Source: Ancylomarina euxina (lineage in GTDB: Bacteria > Bacteroidota > Bacteroidia > Bacteroidales > Marinifilaceae). From it: 41,679 bases of DNA. Each line of letters starts with the position of its first letter. The stretch's first letter is position 1. The notes under the pieces were generated by a model. That model saw only the letters and a list, made by a program, of their open reading frames with translations. It searched no databases and was not told the DNA's origin. The position numbers and the translations under genes are program-made. The DNA lies in contig NZ_QQWG01000026.1 in the NCBI RefSeq assembly GCF_003863355.1, forward strand, positions 1 through 41,679, read 5' to 3'. Shown piece by piece: positions 17,669 through 26,680 of this stretch.

Positions 17669-19999
17669 ATGCGCTATTTGTTTTTAAGTTTATTTCTAGT
17701 ATTTGCTTCTTTCTTCTCAAGTTTTGGTATGACTTCCTTAAGTAAGAACAAAAAACATATTTTGGTAATACATTCCTATCATCAGAGTTTTGTATGGACC
17801 GATAGTATTTCGAGTGGTATTGAGTCTGTATTAACTCCCCTTGAAAATGAAATTGAGACTTTTTACGAATATTTGGATTCGAAACGATTTGTTGATCCAA
17901 TATTTATCGAGTCTTTTGAGCAAAAATATAAACTGCTATGCTCTAAAGTAACTTGTGATGCTATTATTGTATCTGATAATAATGCTTTAAATTTTGTGAT
18001 AAAAAATAGAGCACGATTTTTTAAGAATATTCCAATTGTTTTTTGTGGAGTTAATAACTATAATCCAGAATTGCTAAAGGGTGAAAGTCAGATAACGGGT
18101 ATAGCAGAGTATGCTGCTATTGATTCTACCTTAATGCTTATGCACAAGCTTCATTCAGAAAGAAAGATTTTAATTATTAATGATAGAACCGTAACGGGTT
18201 TGGCAAATAAGGTAATTATCATGAATGCCTTACCAAATCTCGAGAAAGAGATGCATATTGAGTATTTGGATAATAGTAATATGAAGGCTATTCAAGATAA
18301 AGTTAAAAGCTTATCCGAAGAATGGATGATATATTTAGCTCCTTTTACGATGGATGCTGATGGAGACTATTATTCATTTAACGATGTTGTTGGTACTGTT
18401 AGTAGAGCTAGTTCTGTACCCATTTATGGTTCTTGGGACTTTTATTTAGGCAAAGGCATTGTTGGAGGTTATATAACCAGTGGTTATATGCAAGGAAAAC
18501 TTGCAGGAGAATTAGCCCTATCTATTGTAAAAGGGGCAAATCCAAATATGATTCCAGTATTAGAAAAATCAGCAGTTAGCATTAAGTTCGATCATTCGAT
18601 TTTATCTAAATATAGTATTGAGGAAAGTCATTTGCCTGAGGGATCTATCCTAATAAATAGAGAAAAAACATTTTTTGAGAAGAATATAACTTTATTCAAG
18701 AATACACTGCGAATAGGCCTGGTCGTTATTCTTTTATTAATTGTTTATTCAGTTCAAAAGCACAGACAGAAAGAGTTATTAGAAGAGCAAAATCTGGAGT
18801 TAGATCAAAAAGTTGAAGAACGTTCTCGAGAACTTCTTGAGGCAAATGATACCCTGAATAGAAAGAATGTTGAAATTACGAAACAGGAAGAGTTGACGAA
18901 ACTAGCCTATCTTCGTTTGAAAGCTATCCTAAACAATTCATTAGTAGGTATTATTGTGACCGATGGAGAAGGTAAAATAATTGATCAAAATAATCGAATA
19001 TCCGAGATTCTTGGATGTGACAAAGGAGAACTTTTGGGAAAAAATATTCTGTCTACTTTTTTGAGTAAAAGTAATTATGATATTCTTATGAATGAATATC
19101 AGCAACTGCAAGGTAGTAAGGCTCTTATTCGAAATGAAATTCCACTGAAAAGAATGGATGAAAGTGTGCTTTGGACTAAAATATATATTAGTGAGATGCT
19201 CTATTCCCATATTGAGAATGCCAATATTTGGGTGATTGATGATGTAAGTGAAATAGTTGAAAACAGAGCAAGTTTGGAGAAAAAAACGGCTGAGTTAAAA
19301 GAGTCCAATGAAATGAAGGATCAATTTTTTTCAATTATATCTCATGATTTAAAGGGACCCTTATCATCTGTATTGGGACTTTTGGAAATTATCACCAAGA
19401 ATCCAGAGATTTTTTCAGATGAAGAAAGAACTGTGTTTATGGGTAATTGTTATGAATCAGCTCAGGATATGAATGATCTCCTAGATAACTTATTACGATG
19501 GGGGCGTATTCAAATTGGAGGTGTTTCATGGAATCCTGAGATAATTGACTTAAATCAGATTGCTGATTCTGTTTTGAAAACACTTATAAACGTTGCAAAA
19601 GCAAAGGATATTCAAGTAAATAATATAATTCCTTTAAATTTAAAAGCATTTGGTGATGAAAATATGATTAAAACTGTAGTTTTGAACCTAATTAATAATG
19701 CGATAAAATTTACTCATAAAGGTGGATTCGTTGAAATATCTGCTGAAGTAGAAAATAATAGAGTTAAAGTTTTAGTTCGTGATAATGGTATTGGTATAAA
19801 TAATGATGATATTCAGTATCTGTTTAATATCGATAAGAAAATACAACAAGAAGGAACAAATAAGGAATCAGGTACAGGTTTAGGTCTTATTATTGTGAAA
19901 GATCTTTTAGAAAAGAATAAGGGGACTATCCATGTTGAAAGCCATTTAAACATGGGAACAAGCGTCTATTTTGATCTGCCTTTAAAAGCTTTAAGTTAA
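17669..19999 (+). CDS. Sensor histidine kinase with periplasmic ABC-substrate-binding-type sensor, PAS and kinase core
   Basis: This 776-residue membrane kinase has a signal peptide (1-~20) and a periplasmic domain (~28-325) of the ABC-type substrate-binding fold (HILVIHSYHQSFVWTDSISS, AIIVSDNNAL, IPIVFCGVNNYNPELL, GKLAGELALSIVKGANP). One membrane helix (about 345-362), a coiled coil and a PAS domain (about 415-525) come next. The kinase core has His559 in ISHDLKGPL, N box LNLINNAIKFT, DNGIGI and GTGLGL. All catalytic motifs are intact. It should sense a small ligand outside the inner membrane. It ends exactly where the next kinase begins (TAA then ATG). No receiver domain or regulator gene is adjacent. 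Confidence 0.92.
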   Translation: MRYLFLSLFLVFASFFSSFGMTSLSKNKKHILVIHSYHQSFVWTDSISSGIESVLTPLENEIETFYEYLDSKRFVDPIFIESFEQKYKLLCSKVTCDAIIVSDNNALNFVIKNRARFFKNIPIVFCGVNNYNPELLKGESQITGIAEYAAIDSTLMLMHKLHSERKILIINDRTVTGLANKVIIMNALPNLEKEMHIEYLDNSNMKAIQDKVKSLSEEWMIYLAPFTMDADGDYYSFNDVVGTVSRASSVPIYGSWDFYLGKGIVGGYITSGYMQGKLAGELALSIVKGANPNMIPVLEKSAVSIKFDHSILSKYSIEESHLPEGSILINREKTFFEKNITLFKNTLRIGLVVILLLIVYSVQKHRQKELLEEQNLELDQKVEERSRELLEANDTLNRKNVEITKQEELTKLAYLRLKAILNNSLVGIIVTDGEGKIIDQNNRISEILGCDKGELLGKNILSTFLSKSNYDILMNEYQQLQGSKALIRNEIPLKRMDESVLWTKIYISEMLYSHIENANIWVIDDVSEIVENRASLEKKTAELKESNEMKDQFFSIISHDLKGPLSSVLGLLEIITKNPEIFSDEERTVFMGNCYESAQDMNDLLDNLLRWGRIQIGGVSWNPEIIDLNQIADSVLKTLINVAKAKDIQVNNIIPLNLKAFGDENMIKTVVLNLINNAIKFTHKGGFVEISAEVENNRVKVLVRDNGIGINNDDIQYLFNIDKKIQQEGTNKESGTGLGLIIVKDLLEKNKGTIHVESHLNMGTSVYFDLPLKALS

Positions 20000-21016
20000 A
20001 TGCAAAATTTAAAAAAAAGAATTAATTTTCGTGAATTAAATATCGAAAATAGGGTAGCATCCATTTTTGTTTTTTTTGGTGCTTTGTGGATTATCGCTTC
20101 CGACAAGGTTTTGTTGTTATTTAATTTTGATGCCAATTTTCTAACTCAAATACAAACCTATAAAGGGTGGTTGTTTGTTATTGTTACAGGTTTTTTAATT
20201 CATGCCTTAATAAAGGCTGATAGAAAAAAAGAGGTTCAATTGAAAAAAGAATTGAATGAGGCAATTATTAAATCTCAGGAGTCAGATAGGCTTAAATCCG
20301 CATTTCTATCAAATATTTCTCACGAACTGCGTACACCATTAAATTCTATTTTAGGATTCTCGGAGCTGCTTAAAAGCCCAAGAATAGAGTGTCATGAAAA
20401 GGAGGAATATATTGATTATATAAATGAAGGTAGTAATCAGTTATTAGCAATTCTAAATGAATTAATTGAAATTTCGAAATTAGAATCAAATTTAACTCAG
20501 GTGGTTAGTCAGGAATTTTGTCTTGTTAGTTTATTACATGAGTTATATCCAATCTACAGATTCGAACTAGAGATGAATAGCAATAAGAACTTGAGTCTTG
20601 AATTAAATTTACCCAATGACAACTCTTATTTAGTAAATTCAGATCGATTTAGGATCAAACAAATTATTACTCATTTTTTAAGTAATGCGATTAAATTTAC
20701 ACTAGAAGGCTCTATAGAATTAGGCTATGAAGAGAGGAACGATTTTGTCTCGATCTATGTAAAAGACACCGGTATTGGAATCGATAAGAGTGAAATTCTA
20801 AGTGTATTGAAGCCTTTTGTTCAGTCAGATATGACAACCACTAAACCTTATGGTGGAGTAGGAATTGGTCTGACTTTGTGTAAAGAGTTATCTGTCTTGT
20901 TAAATGGAGATGTGACAATCGAATCTGAACTAGGAAAAGGAACCCGCATATCGCTTGATTTGCCTAAGTTTATTAATAAAGATCAAGCTGTGTCACAAGA
21001 ACTAGTTACTTGTTAG
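20000..21016 (+). CDS. Membrane-bound sensor histidine kinase (short input region)
   Basis: This 338-residue protein has two membrane helices (about 18-40 and 55-72) joined by a short loop. The first contains FGALWIIASDKVLLLF, a recurrent N-terminal module of bacterial kinases and cyclases. Then come a phosphoacceptor domain (His108 in ISHELRTPL) and the ATPase (FLSNAIKFT, DTGIGI, GVGIGL). It has no PAS or receiver domain. The start codon directly follows the stop of the preceding kinase gene, so the two are made from one message with coupled translation. It could phosphorylate the same regulator as its neighbour, or act by forming heterodimers; both are inferences. Confidence 0.9.
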   Translation: MQNLKKRINFRELNIENRVASIFVFFGALWIIASDKVLLLFNFDANFLTQIQTYKGWLFVIVTGFLIHALIKADRKKEVQLKKELNEAIIKSQESDRLKSAFLSNISHELRTPLNSILGFSELLKSPRIECHEKEEYIDYINEGSNQLLAILNELIEISKLESNLTQVVSQEFCLVSLLHELYPIYRFELEMNSNKNLSLELNLPNDNSYLVNSDRFRIKQIITHFLSNAIKFTLEGSIELGYEERNDFVSIYVKDTGIGIDKSEILSVLKPFVQSDMTTTKPYGGVGIGLTLCKELSVLLNGDVTIESELGKGTRISLDLPKFINKDQAVSQELVTC

Positions 21017-21040
21017 AACTTGTGACATTAACCCTAAATC

Positions 21041-21646
21041 TTATTTGTTTGAGTTATTTTTAGTTAACTTTTTCTTTGTTTTTTTCTTCATAACGGAATA
21101 CCCAAATCGACCGATAAGTTTACCCAATTCATAGTAATGTCCATGAGAATAAGCAATCGGTTGTGCTTTATCTAATCTGAATTGTCCACTTTCTGTATCG
21201 ATATATTTTTCATCAGCTTGCACATTCACAACTTCAGCTATAAACATATCATGTGATCCAAGTTCTACAATCTGTTTCAGTTTACACTCAATAGAAAGAG
21301 GAGATTCTTCAATAATAGGGGCCTTTATTTCCTTTGATTTCCCAGGAGTTAAGTTCATTTCTTCAAACTTATTGAAGTCTTTACCTGATTTTACACCACA
21401 CCAATCGGTTGCATAAGCTAAATCCTTTGTTGTAAGATTGATGACAAATTCACCATGTTTTTTTATAATTTCATATGAATGACGGTTGGGACGAATTGAG
21501 ATATAACACATTGCAGGATCAGTGCAAATAGTTCCAGTCCAGGCAATAGTTATTATATTATAATCTTCCTTACTTGCGCCACAACTTACCATTACGGCAG
21601 GTAATGGATAGACCATTGTTCCAGGTTTCCAATTTTGTTTTCCCAT
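21041..21646 (-). CDS. Flavin reductase-family protein (possible corrin reductase)
   Basis: This 201-residue protein has the FMN-binding split-barrel fold of flavin reductases: PGTMVYPLPAVMVSCGA, ITIAWTGTICTDPAMCYISI, and HSYEIIKKHGEFVINLTT. A basic tail (MKKKTKKKLTKNNSNK) ends it. It lies 33 bases after the cobyrinate a,c-diamide synthase gene on the same strand, so they form one unit. CobR, the corrin reductase that reduces the cobalt of the diamide product in aerobic cobalamin synthesis, belongs to this same family. This makes a corrin reductase role attractive, but general flavin reduction or another FMN enzyme is equally possible from sequence alone. Confidence 0.82.
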   Translation of the reverse strand: MGKQNWKPGTMVYPLPAVMVSCGASKEDYNIITIAWTGTICTDPAMCYISIRPNRHSYEIIKKHGEFVINLTTKDLAYATDWCGVKSGKDFNKFEEMNLTPGKSKEIKAPIIEESPLSIECKLKQIVELGSHDMFIAEVVNVQADEKYIDTESGQFRLDKAQPIAYSHGHYYELGKLIGRFGYSVMKKKTKKKLTKNNSNK

Positions 21647-21679
21647 GAGTATTGAATTGTTTTGTCTTTTTGATTCTAA

Positions 21680-22978
21680 TTATTTGTCCCAAAATGTTGT
21701 ATAGATATTCTTTTCGCCCCAATAAAAATGAATATAAGAAGCCAGCACATTATTCTTTCTTATAAGCTGCGTATCTAAGCGTTTATCCCTTGCTGAATAT
21801 ACTTCAATATCTTTGGTTTCTTCTTTTGAATCAACCAAATGAGAATAATGAAATTCGTGTCCGAATAGAGTTTCTTCTTTTAATTTTATCTTTCGGTAAC
21901 CAAGTTTTAGCGTCATATTTTCCATACTGGCATTCTGGTCTAGAAAACCAACCATTGGAAATAGATTACCATCCTTGTCAATAATATTTTTTGAGAGATA
22001 CATCATGCCTCCACATTCTGCAAGTATTTTTCCTCCAGATTTAGCAAAATCTTGTATAGCTCTCCTCATACTTATATTTTGAGATAGTTTCTCCAAATAC
22101 AATTCAGGATACCCACCTGCAAGGTAGATGAAATCGACATCAGGTAAGATGCTGTCATTTATTGGAGAAAAGTAGCTTATTTTACCAATTTCTGATAAAG
22201 ATCTTAGGTTTTCATGATAAGTAAAATTGAATGCTTCATCTTTTGCAACTCCAATTCTTATTTTTGAATTTGTTTTATTTAAGCTAGCCTTATAATTAGG
22301 TCTCTTAGATTTACAAATATCTAGAATTCTATCAATGTCAACGGTTTTCTCAAGGTGTAAAGCCATTGCATTAATGGTATCTTCATAATTGTCCTTGGCT
22401 GATATTTGTAGTCCTAAATGTCGTTCTGGTAAATTAATATTTTCATTACGGGGAACATAACCTAATGCTTGAACGCCTACATCTTCGCAAGCATCTTTCA
22501 TAAATTGATAGTGAGACTCGCTGTTAACGAAGTTGAAAATTGCACCAGCAATCTTAATTCCAGGATAGAAGTGCTTGTAGCCATAAAGTAGAGGTGCGAC
22601 TGAATATGCCGTTGCTTTAGCATTGATGACCAAAATAATTGGAATATCTAATAATTCAGCAATTTCAGCGGAGCTACCTTTCATTCTGTTAGCTCCATCA
22701 AAAAGCCCCATTACGCCTTCAACAACAGAAGCATCTGCCTTAGAACTGTATTTTGCATAGATTTCTTTAACATGTTCTGGGTTGCTCATGAAAGTATCCA
22801 AGTTGATTGAAACATTTCTTGATGCCCATTCATGATGTTTTGTATCTATATAATCAGGTCCACATTTAAAGGGTTGAACTGAGAATCCTTTATTACTTAA
22901 ACTACGAAGTAAACCTTGCGTAATTGTTGTTTTTCCTGAACCACTTGAGGGAGCTGCAATTAAAAATTGGGGAAGCAT
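21680..22978 (-). CDS. cbiA: Cobyrinate a,c-diamide synthase
   Basis: This 432-residue enzyme amidates the a and c side chains of cobyrinic acid with glutamine and ATP in cobalamin synthesis. Its N-terminal half is a dethiobiotin-synthetase-type ATPase (P-loop APSSGSGKTT at 9-18, KCGPDYID, VVEGVMGLFDGA). The C-terminal half is a class I glutamine amidotransferase (YLAGGYPELY, the nucleophile Cys322 in LAECGGMMYL, GHEFHYS). Length and motifs are complete. No other cobalamin genes are in the window, so it may serve salvage of incomplete corrinoids or a pathway encoded elsewhere. A good promoter lies upstream. Confidence 0.94.
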   Translation of the reverse strand: MLPQFLIAAPSSGSGKTTITQGLLRSLSNKGFSVQPFKCGPDYIDTKHHEWASRNVSINLDTFMSNPEHVKEIYAKYSSKADASVVEGVMGLFDGANRMKGSSAEIAELLDIPIILVINAKATAYSVAPLLYGYKHFYPGIKIAGAIFNFVNSESHYQFMKDACEDVGVQALGYVPRNENINLPERHLGLQISAKDNYEDTINAMALHLEKTVDIDRILDICKSKRPNYKASLNKTNSKIRIGVAKDEAFNFTYHENLRSLSEIGKISYFSPINDSILPDVDFIYLAGGYPELYLEKLSQNISMRRAIQDFAKSGGKILAECGGMMYLSKNIIDKDGNLFPMVGFLDQNASMENMTLKLGYRKIKLKEETLFGHEFHYSHLVDSKEETKDIEVYSARDKRLDTQLIRKNNVLASYIHFYWGEKNIYTTFWDK

Positions 22979-23038
22979 ATATTAAACTTGAAATAATTTG
23001 TAAAGTACGGCGTGAACTTCTTTTAAATTCACTTTTTA

Positions 23039-23069
23039 CAAAAATACGAGCTTGATCTTTTACTGCAAG
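23039..23069 (-). promoter_or_regulatory. Promoter of the cbiA-flavin reductase operon
   Basis: On the minus strand CTTG (23066-23069), a 19-base spacer and TATTTTTG (23039-23046) match the Bacteroidota promoter with one -33 mismatch. The expected start is near 23032, about 54 bases before the ATG. Confidence 0.6.
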
Positions 23070-23111
23070 CCATTTTACCAGATTTAATCTTAAATAAGTG
23101 TTATAATAAAT

Positions 23112-23145
23112 GAAAAGCCCTAAAGATTATGAAGTCTTTAGGGCT
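23112..23145 (-). terminator. Terminator of the mscS gene
   Basis: An 11-bp perfect inverted repeat AGCCCTAAAGA/TCTTTAGGGCT (23116-23126 with 23135-23145) ends on the minus strand with TTTTCATTTA. It is 45 bases past the stop of the mscS gene. Confidence 0.75.
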
Positions 23146-23189
23146 AAGTCAAAATTTATATTAGTAATCTAATGATTGTGTTAGATCTA

Positions 23190-24005
23190 TTAATCGTTTT
23201 TGTGAACATGTACATCCATTTGTGGGAAAGGAATATTAAGTCCCTCTTTTCCAAATGTCTTATAAACGTTCTCATTTAAAGCGAAGAAAACACCCCAATA
23301 GTCTGGAGCATTTACCCAAGCTCTCACGGCAAAGTTAACTGAACTATCAGCTAATTCCGAAACAGCAATAAAAACCTCAGGGTCTTTAAGTATTCTTGAA
23401 TCTTGGTCACATAGTCTTTTGATAACAGCTTTGGCTTTATCAACATCATCGCCATAAGCAATCCCTATTTTCCAATCAACTCTTCTCTTTTCTTCAGTAG
23501 AATAATTTGTCATTGAAGAGTTCGATAAGCCTCCATTGGGGATAATAATGGTTTTGTTATCGGGAGTTGTTACAATTGTATTAAAAATCTGAATCTCTTT
23601 TACAACACCTAAATAACCTTGGGCATCGATGAAGTCACCAATTTTAAATGGCTTAAATATTAGGATCATAACGCCACCAGCAAAATTCTGTAGCGTACCA
23701 GAAAGAGCCATACCTACGGCTAGACCTGCAGCGGCAAGAATGGCAATAAAGGAAGTCATCTCAACGCCAACCATTCCTAATACACTTATGAATAGAAGTG
23801 CTTTAAGTAACATGCCAACAAGTCCCTTTAAAAATGGTTTTAGGGATTCGTCCATCTTACTTTTATCCATCAGCTTGCCTATTGCTCTGGTTAATGCTTT
23901 AATAACCCAAGCTCCTATAATCAGAACGACTATTGCTCCAATTAATTTAGGGCCATATTCAACTCCAACTTGAGTTAATTGTTCTAAAATTTTCTCTGTA
24001 TTCAT
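23190..24005 (-). CDS. mscS: Small mechanosensitive channel, MscS family
   Basis: This 271-residue inner-membrane protein has three membrane helices (about 20-40, 60-82, 88-115). The third is the pore helix, with the Gly/Ala pattern of MscS (AILAAAGLAVGMALSGTLQN, FAGGVMILIFKPFKIGD). The beta domain (TIVTTPDNKTIIIPNGGLSN) and C-terminal alpha/beta vestibule follow. Length is close to E. coli MscS (286). It opens under membrane tension to release solutes on osmotic downshock. A strong promoter candidate and a 20-bp palindrome lie just upstream and suggest regulated expression. Confidence 0.94.
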   Translation of the reverse strand: MNTEKILEQLTQVGVEYGPKLIGAIVVLIIGAWVIKALTRAIGKLMDKSKMDESLKPFLKGLVGMLLKALLFISVLGMVGVEMTSFIAILAAAGLAVGMALSGTLQNFAGGVMILIFKPFKIGDFIDAQGYLGVVKEIQIFNTIVTTPDNKTIIIPNGGLSNSSMTNYSTEEKRRVDWKIGIAYGDDVDKAKAVIKRLCDQDSRILKDPEVFIAVSELADSSVNFAVRAWVNAPDYWGVFFALNENVYKTFGKEGLNIPFPQMDVHVHKND

Positions 24006-24034
24006 AATTAATATAGTATAAATGGTGTAATTGA

Positions 24035-24054
24035 ATTCATTTTATAAAATGAAT
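24035..24054. promoter_or_regulatory. 20-bp perfect palindrome at the predicted mscS transcription start
   Basis: ATTCATTTTATAAAATGAAT is a perfect palindrome. It lies 30 bases before the mscS start codon and directly downstream of the predicted -7 element (24057-24064, minus), so it would cover the transcription start. It could be an operator for a dimeric regulator or form a leader hairpin. Confidence 0.5.
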
Positions 24055-24056
24055 AC

Positions 24057-24088
24057 TAAAATTACGTCCTTTAAATTTTATTGTCAAA
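24057..24088 (-). promoter_or_regulatory. Predicted mscS promoter
   Basis: On the minus strand TTTG (24085-24088), a 20-base spacer and TAATTTTA (24057-24064; one mismatch to TAnnTTTG). Confidence 0.5.
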
Positions 24089-24169
24089 TATTTTATGAAT
24101 GATTTGAATAACATCCAATTTATCTATGTGAATGGATTATGACTTGTTTCAAAAATTGTAAATACATAT

Positions 24170-25096
24170 TTATTTGATCGATAATTCAAGCATTCTCATA
24201 AGTGGAAGTTTTGCCTTTTCCATGATACCATTGGGAAGAATAATTTCTGGCTTTTCGTTTTTAAGAGCCAAGTATATCTTTTCCATTGTATTTAACTTCA
24301 TATAAGCACAATCGTTACATGAACACGATTCGTCGGAAGGAACGATTAAGAATTCTTTTTCGGGAGAATCTTTCTTCATTTGGTGAAGAATACCTGTTTC
24401 TGTCGCAACAATAAACTTCTTAGAGTCAGAGTTTTTTGTGTAGTTGAGCATGGCTGTTGTAGAACCAACAAAATCTGCTAGAATAAGAACTGGTTGAGGA
24501 CATTCAGGATGTGCTATAAGCGTTGCATCTGGGTTTTCAATTTTCATCTGCATCATTTTCTCTGCAGATAGAATATCATGTACTTCGCATGATCCATCCC
24601 AAAGAATCATTTCTCTTCCTGTAACTTCGTTGACATATCTTCCTAGGTTTTTATCAGGAGCAAATATGATTTTCTGATCCTTTGGATAAGATTCAACAAT
24701 TTGAACAGCATTCCCAGAGGTGCAAATGACATCAGAAAGCGTTTTAATTTCAGCTGAGCAATTGATATAGGAGATAACAATGTGATCTGGATATTTGGCT
24801 TTAAACTTAGCAAAATCTTCGCCAGGACACGATTCTGCAAGAGAACAACCTGCATTCATATCTGGAATTAAAACCTTACGCGTAGGGTTTAATATTTTTG
24901 CTGTTTCGCCCATAAAATGAACACCTGCAAATAAAATGATATCTGCTTTGGTCTCTGCAGCATATTGAGCTAATGCTAAACTATCGCCTTTAAAATCGGC
25001 TATGTCTTGTATATCAGGTGTCTGGTAGTAGTGTGCTAATATGATAGCATTTTTTTCTTTTGCTAATTTTAAGACTTTGTCTCTCATTGCATCCAT
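24170..25096 (-). CDS. nadA: Quinolinate synthase A
   Basis: This 308-residue enzyme condenses iminoaspartate with dihydroxyacetone phosphate to quinolinate, the precursor of NAD. Family motifs are clear: AHYYQTPDIQDIADFKGDSL (about 21-40), VHFMGETAKILNP, VISYINCSAEIK, DICTSGNA-type segment. The three cysteines expected to hold the 4Fe-4S cluster are Cys84 (AGCSLA), Cys170 (DGSCEVH) and Cys263 (CAYMKLNT). Other cysteines (113, 125, 199, 258, 260) are extra. nadB and nadC are not next to it. It stands as a single gene. Confidence 0.96.
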   Translation of the reverse strand: MDAMRDKVLKLAKEKNAIILAHYYQTPDIQDIADFKGDSLALAQYAAETKADIILFAGVHFMGETAKILNPTRKVLIPDMNAGCSLAESCPGEDFAKFKAKYPDHIVISYINCSAEIKTLSDVICTSGNAVQIVESYPKDQKIIFAPDKNLGRYVNEVTGREMILWDGSCEVHDILSAEKMMQMKIENPDATLIAHPECPQPVLILADFVGSTTAMLNYTKNSDSKKFIVATETGILHQMKKDSPEKEFLIVPSDESCSCNDCAYMKLNTMEKIYLALKNEKPEIILPNGIMEKAKLPLMRMLELSIK

Positions 25097-25258
25097 TATA
25101 TTTATGCTTAAAGTTTAGAATTTAAGATGCAAATATCTTTAAATTGTCGGGGAAATCAAAATTGATTCAGAAAAAAGGGGAAGTCTTTATTTTAGTACCT
25201 TTGGCGAAGAATCTTTAGATTACAGAATTGAAGATTATATTATACTATAAAAGAACGA

Positions 25259-25807
25259 ATGAAAGTAAAAATAAGTCAATTCATCCTTAAGCTGTTTGGG
25301 TGGAAATATGTTGGAGATATTCCTACAGAAAAAAAAGCGGTAGTTATTGCAGCACCGCATACATCAAACTGGGATTTTGTTTGGGGAAAACTGGCTTTCG
25401 TGGCGCATAGTATCAACACCACAGTTTTAATGAAAAAAGAATTTTTCTTTTTTCCTCTAGGTGCCATTTTTAGATCGATGGGTGTCATGCCTATCGATAG
25501 AAGTAAAAAAAGTAATTTGACTGATCAGCTAGCTGAGGAATTTGCTAAGCGTGATGAGCTCTATTTATCCCTTTCCCCTGAGGGAACAAGGAGTAGACGA
25601 CCCGTATGGAAAAGAGGATTCTATTTTATAGCACTTAAAGCAAATGTGCCTATCTTGTTGGGAGATTTAAATTATGAGACTAAAACGATGAGTTTTCTTG
25701 AAACTTTTTATCCTACAGGAGATGTAGAAGCAGATATGGCATATATCAAATCAAGGTATAAGAATTCAAAGCCGAAGTATCCAGAATTGTTTTCTACAGG
25801 AGATTAA
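25259..25807 (+). CDS. 1-acyl-glycerol-3-phosphate acyltransferase-like protein
   Basis: This 182-residue protein belongs to the PlsC-type acyltransferases of lipid synthesis. It has the catalytic H-x4-D motif HTSNWD (about 34-39), a substrate-binding block around MGVMPIDRS, and the PEGTRS motif (about 117-122). There is no clear membrane anchor, and the protein is short for PlsC (about 240), like the small single-domain acyltransferases common in Bacteroidota. The exact acceptor is unknown. A -7 element TACCTTTG lies at 25196-25203. The nitrilase gene follows 32 bases later and is probably co-transcribed. Confidence 0.85.
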   Translation: MKVKISQFILKLFGWKYVGDIPTEKKAVVIAAPHTSNWDFVWGKLAFVAHSINTTVLMKKEFFFFPLGAIFRSMGVMPIDRSKKSNLTDQLAEEFAKRDELYLSLSPEGTRSRRPVWKRGFYFIALKANVPILLGDLNYETKTMSFLETFYPTGDVEADMAYIKSRYKNSKPKYPELFSTGD

Positions 25808-25839
25808 TTTCATTTACAAGGAATTTAAAATACGATGAC

Positions 25840-26622
25840 ATGTCAGATATTCTAAGACTTAGTTTGGTTCAGTCCGATTTGATTTGGGGTGATGTGAATG
25901 CAAATCTGAATCAATTTACGCAACAGCTTGCTAGATTGAAAGGGAAAAGTGATTTAATCATTTTACCTGAGATGTTCACATCTGGTTTTATGATGTCAGG
26001 TAAAGATAAGATTGCCACATATACCGATACAGTCGTTGCTTGGTTGAGAGAACAAGCTAAGAATTTAGATGCTCATATCATGGGAAGCATAATTGTGAAT
26101 GAAAGTGATGCCTACTATAATCGAATGTATACGGTTTCTCCTCAAGGTGATATTTCGACATACAATAAGCGACATTTGTTTCGAATGGGAAACGAACATG
26201 AGCACTTTGTGGGTGGAAGCGATAAGGGAATTGTAAAAATCGGAGAATGGAGAGTTCGTCCTATTATATGCTACGATTTACGTTTCCCAGTCTGGGGCCG
26301 CAATCAGCAAGATTATGATCTACTTGTTTGTGTGGCTAACTGGCCTGATGCTCGTCGTGATGTTTGGAATACAATTTTAAAAGCCAGATCTATCGATAAT
26401 CAGGCATATGTTGCTGGTGTTAATCGTGTGGGGAAAGATGGAATGGATTTATCTTATGCTGGAGATTCTTCATTATATGATGCTCGTGGTATACTCTTGG
26501 GTAAATGTGAAGATTATAAGAACGATATTCAAACAGTAAATCTATCACTGGATAAACTACGAAATTTCAGAACCAAATTTCCTGTTTATCTTGATGCTGA
26601 CGATTTTGAGATAAAATTGTAA
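25840..26622 (+). CDS. Nitrilase-superfamily amidohydrolase, omega-amidase type
   Basis: This 260-residue cytoplasmic enzyme has the nitrilase catalytic triad: Glu44 in LPEMF, Lys110 in YNKRHLF and Cys144 in IICYDLRFP. The sequence around the active site (LPEMFTSGF, WPDARRDVWNTILKARSIDN, NRVGKDGMDLSYAGDS) is that of the YafV/Nit2 omega-amidases, which hydrolyse alpha-ketoglutaramate or alpha-ketosuccinamate and so repair side products of glutamine transamination. A broader nitrilase specificity cannot be excluded. Confidence 0.9.
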   Translation: MSDILRLSLVQSDLIWGDVNANLNQFTQQLARLKGKSDLIILPEMFTSGFMMSGKDKIATYTDTVVAWLREQAKNLDAHIMGSIIVNESDAYYNRMYTVSPQGDISTYNKRHLFRMGNEHEHFVGGSDKGIVKIGEWRVRPIICYDLRFPVWGRNQQDYDLLVCVANWPDARRDVWNTILKARSIDNQAYVAGVNRVGKDGMDLSYAGDSSLYDARGILLGKCEDYKNDIQTVNLSLDKLRNFRTKFPVYLDADDFEIKL

Positions 26623-26625
26623 TGC

Positions 26626-26656
26626 ATCCTGAGATTCCTATTTATAATCTCAGGAT
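26626..26656. terminator. Stem-loop between convergent nitrilase and B3/B4 genes
   Basis: ATCCTGAGATT (26626-26636) and its complement (26646-26656) form a perfect 11-bp stem directly after the nitrilase stop. The plus-strand tail TTATATAAT is only weakly T-rich. Confidence 0.6.
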
Positions 26657-26680
26657 TTATATAATAGCGAATTCTGAAAT

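Noticed and set aside
23629-23973. Plus-strand open frame of 114 codons inside mscS
   Set aside because: Antisense shadow of the MscS membrane and pore helices; it mirrors their hydrophobic codons.
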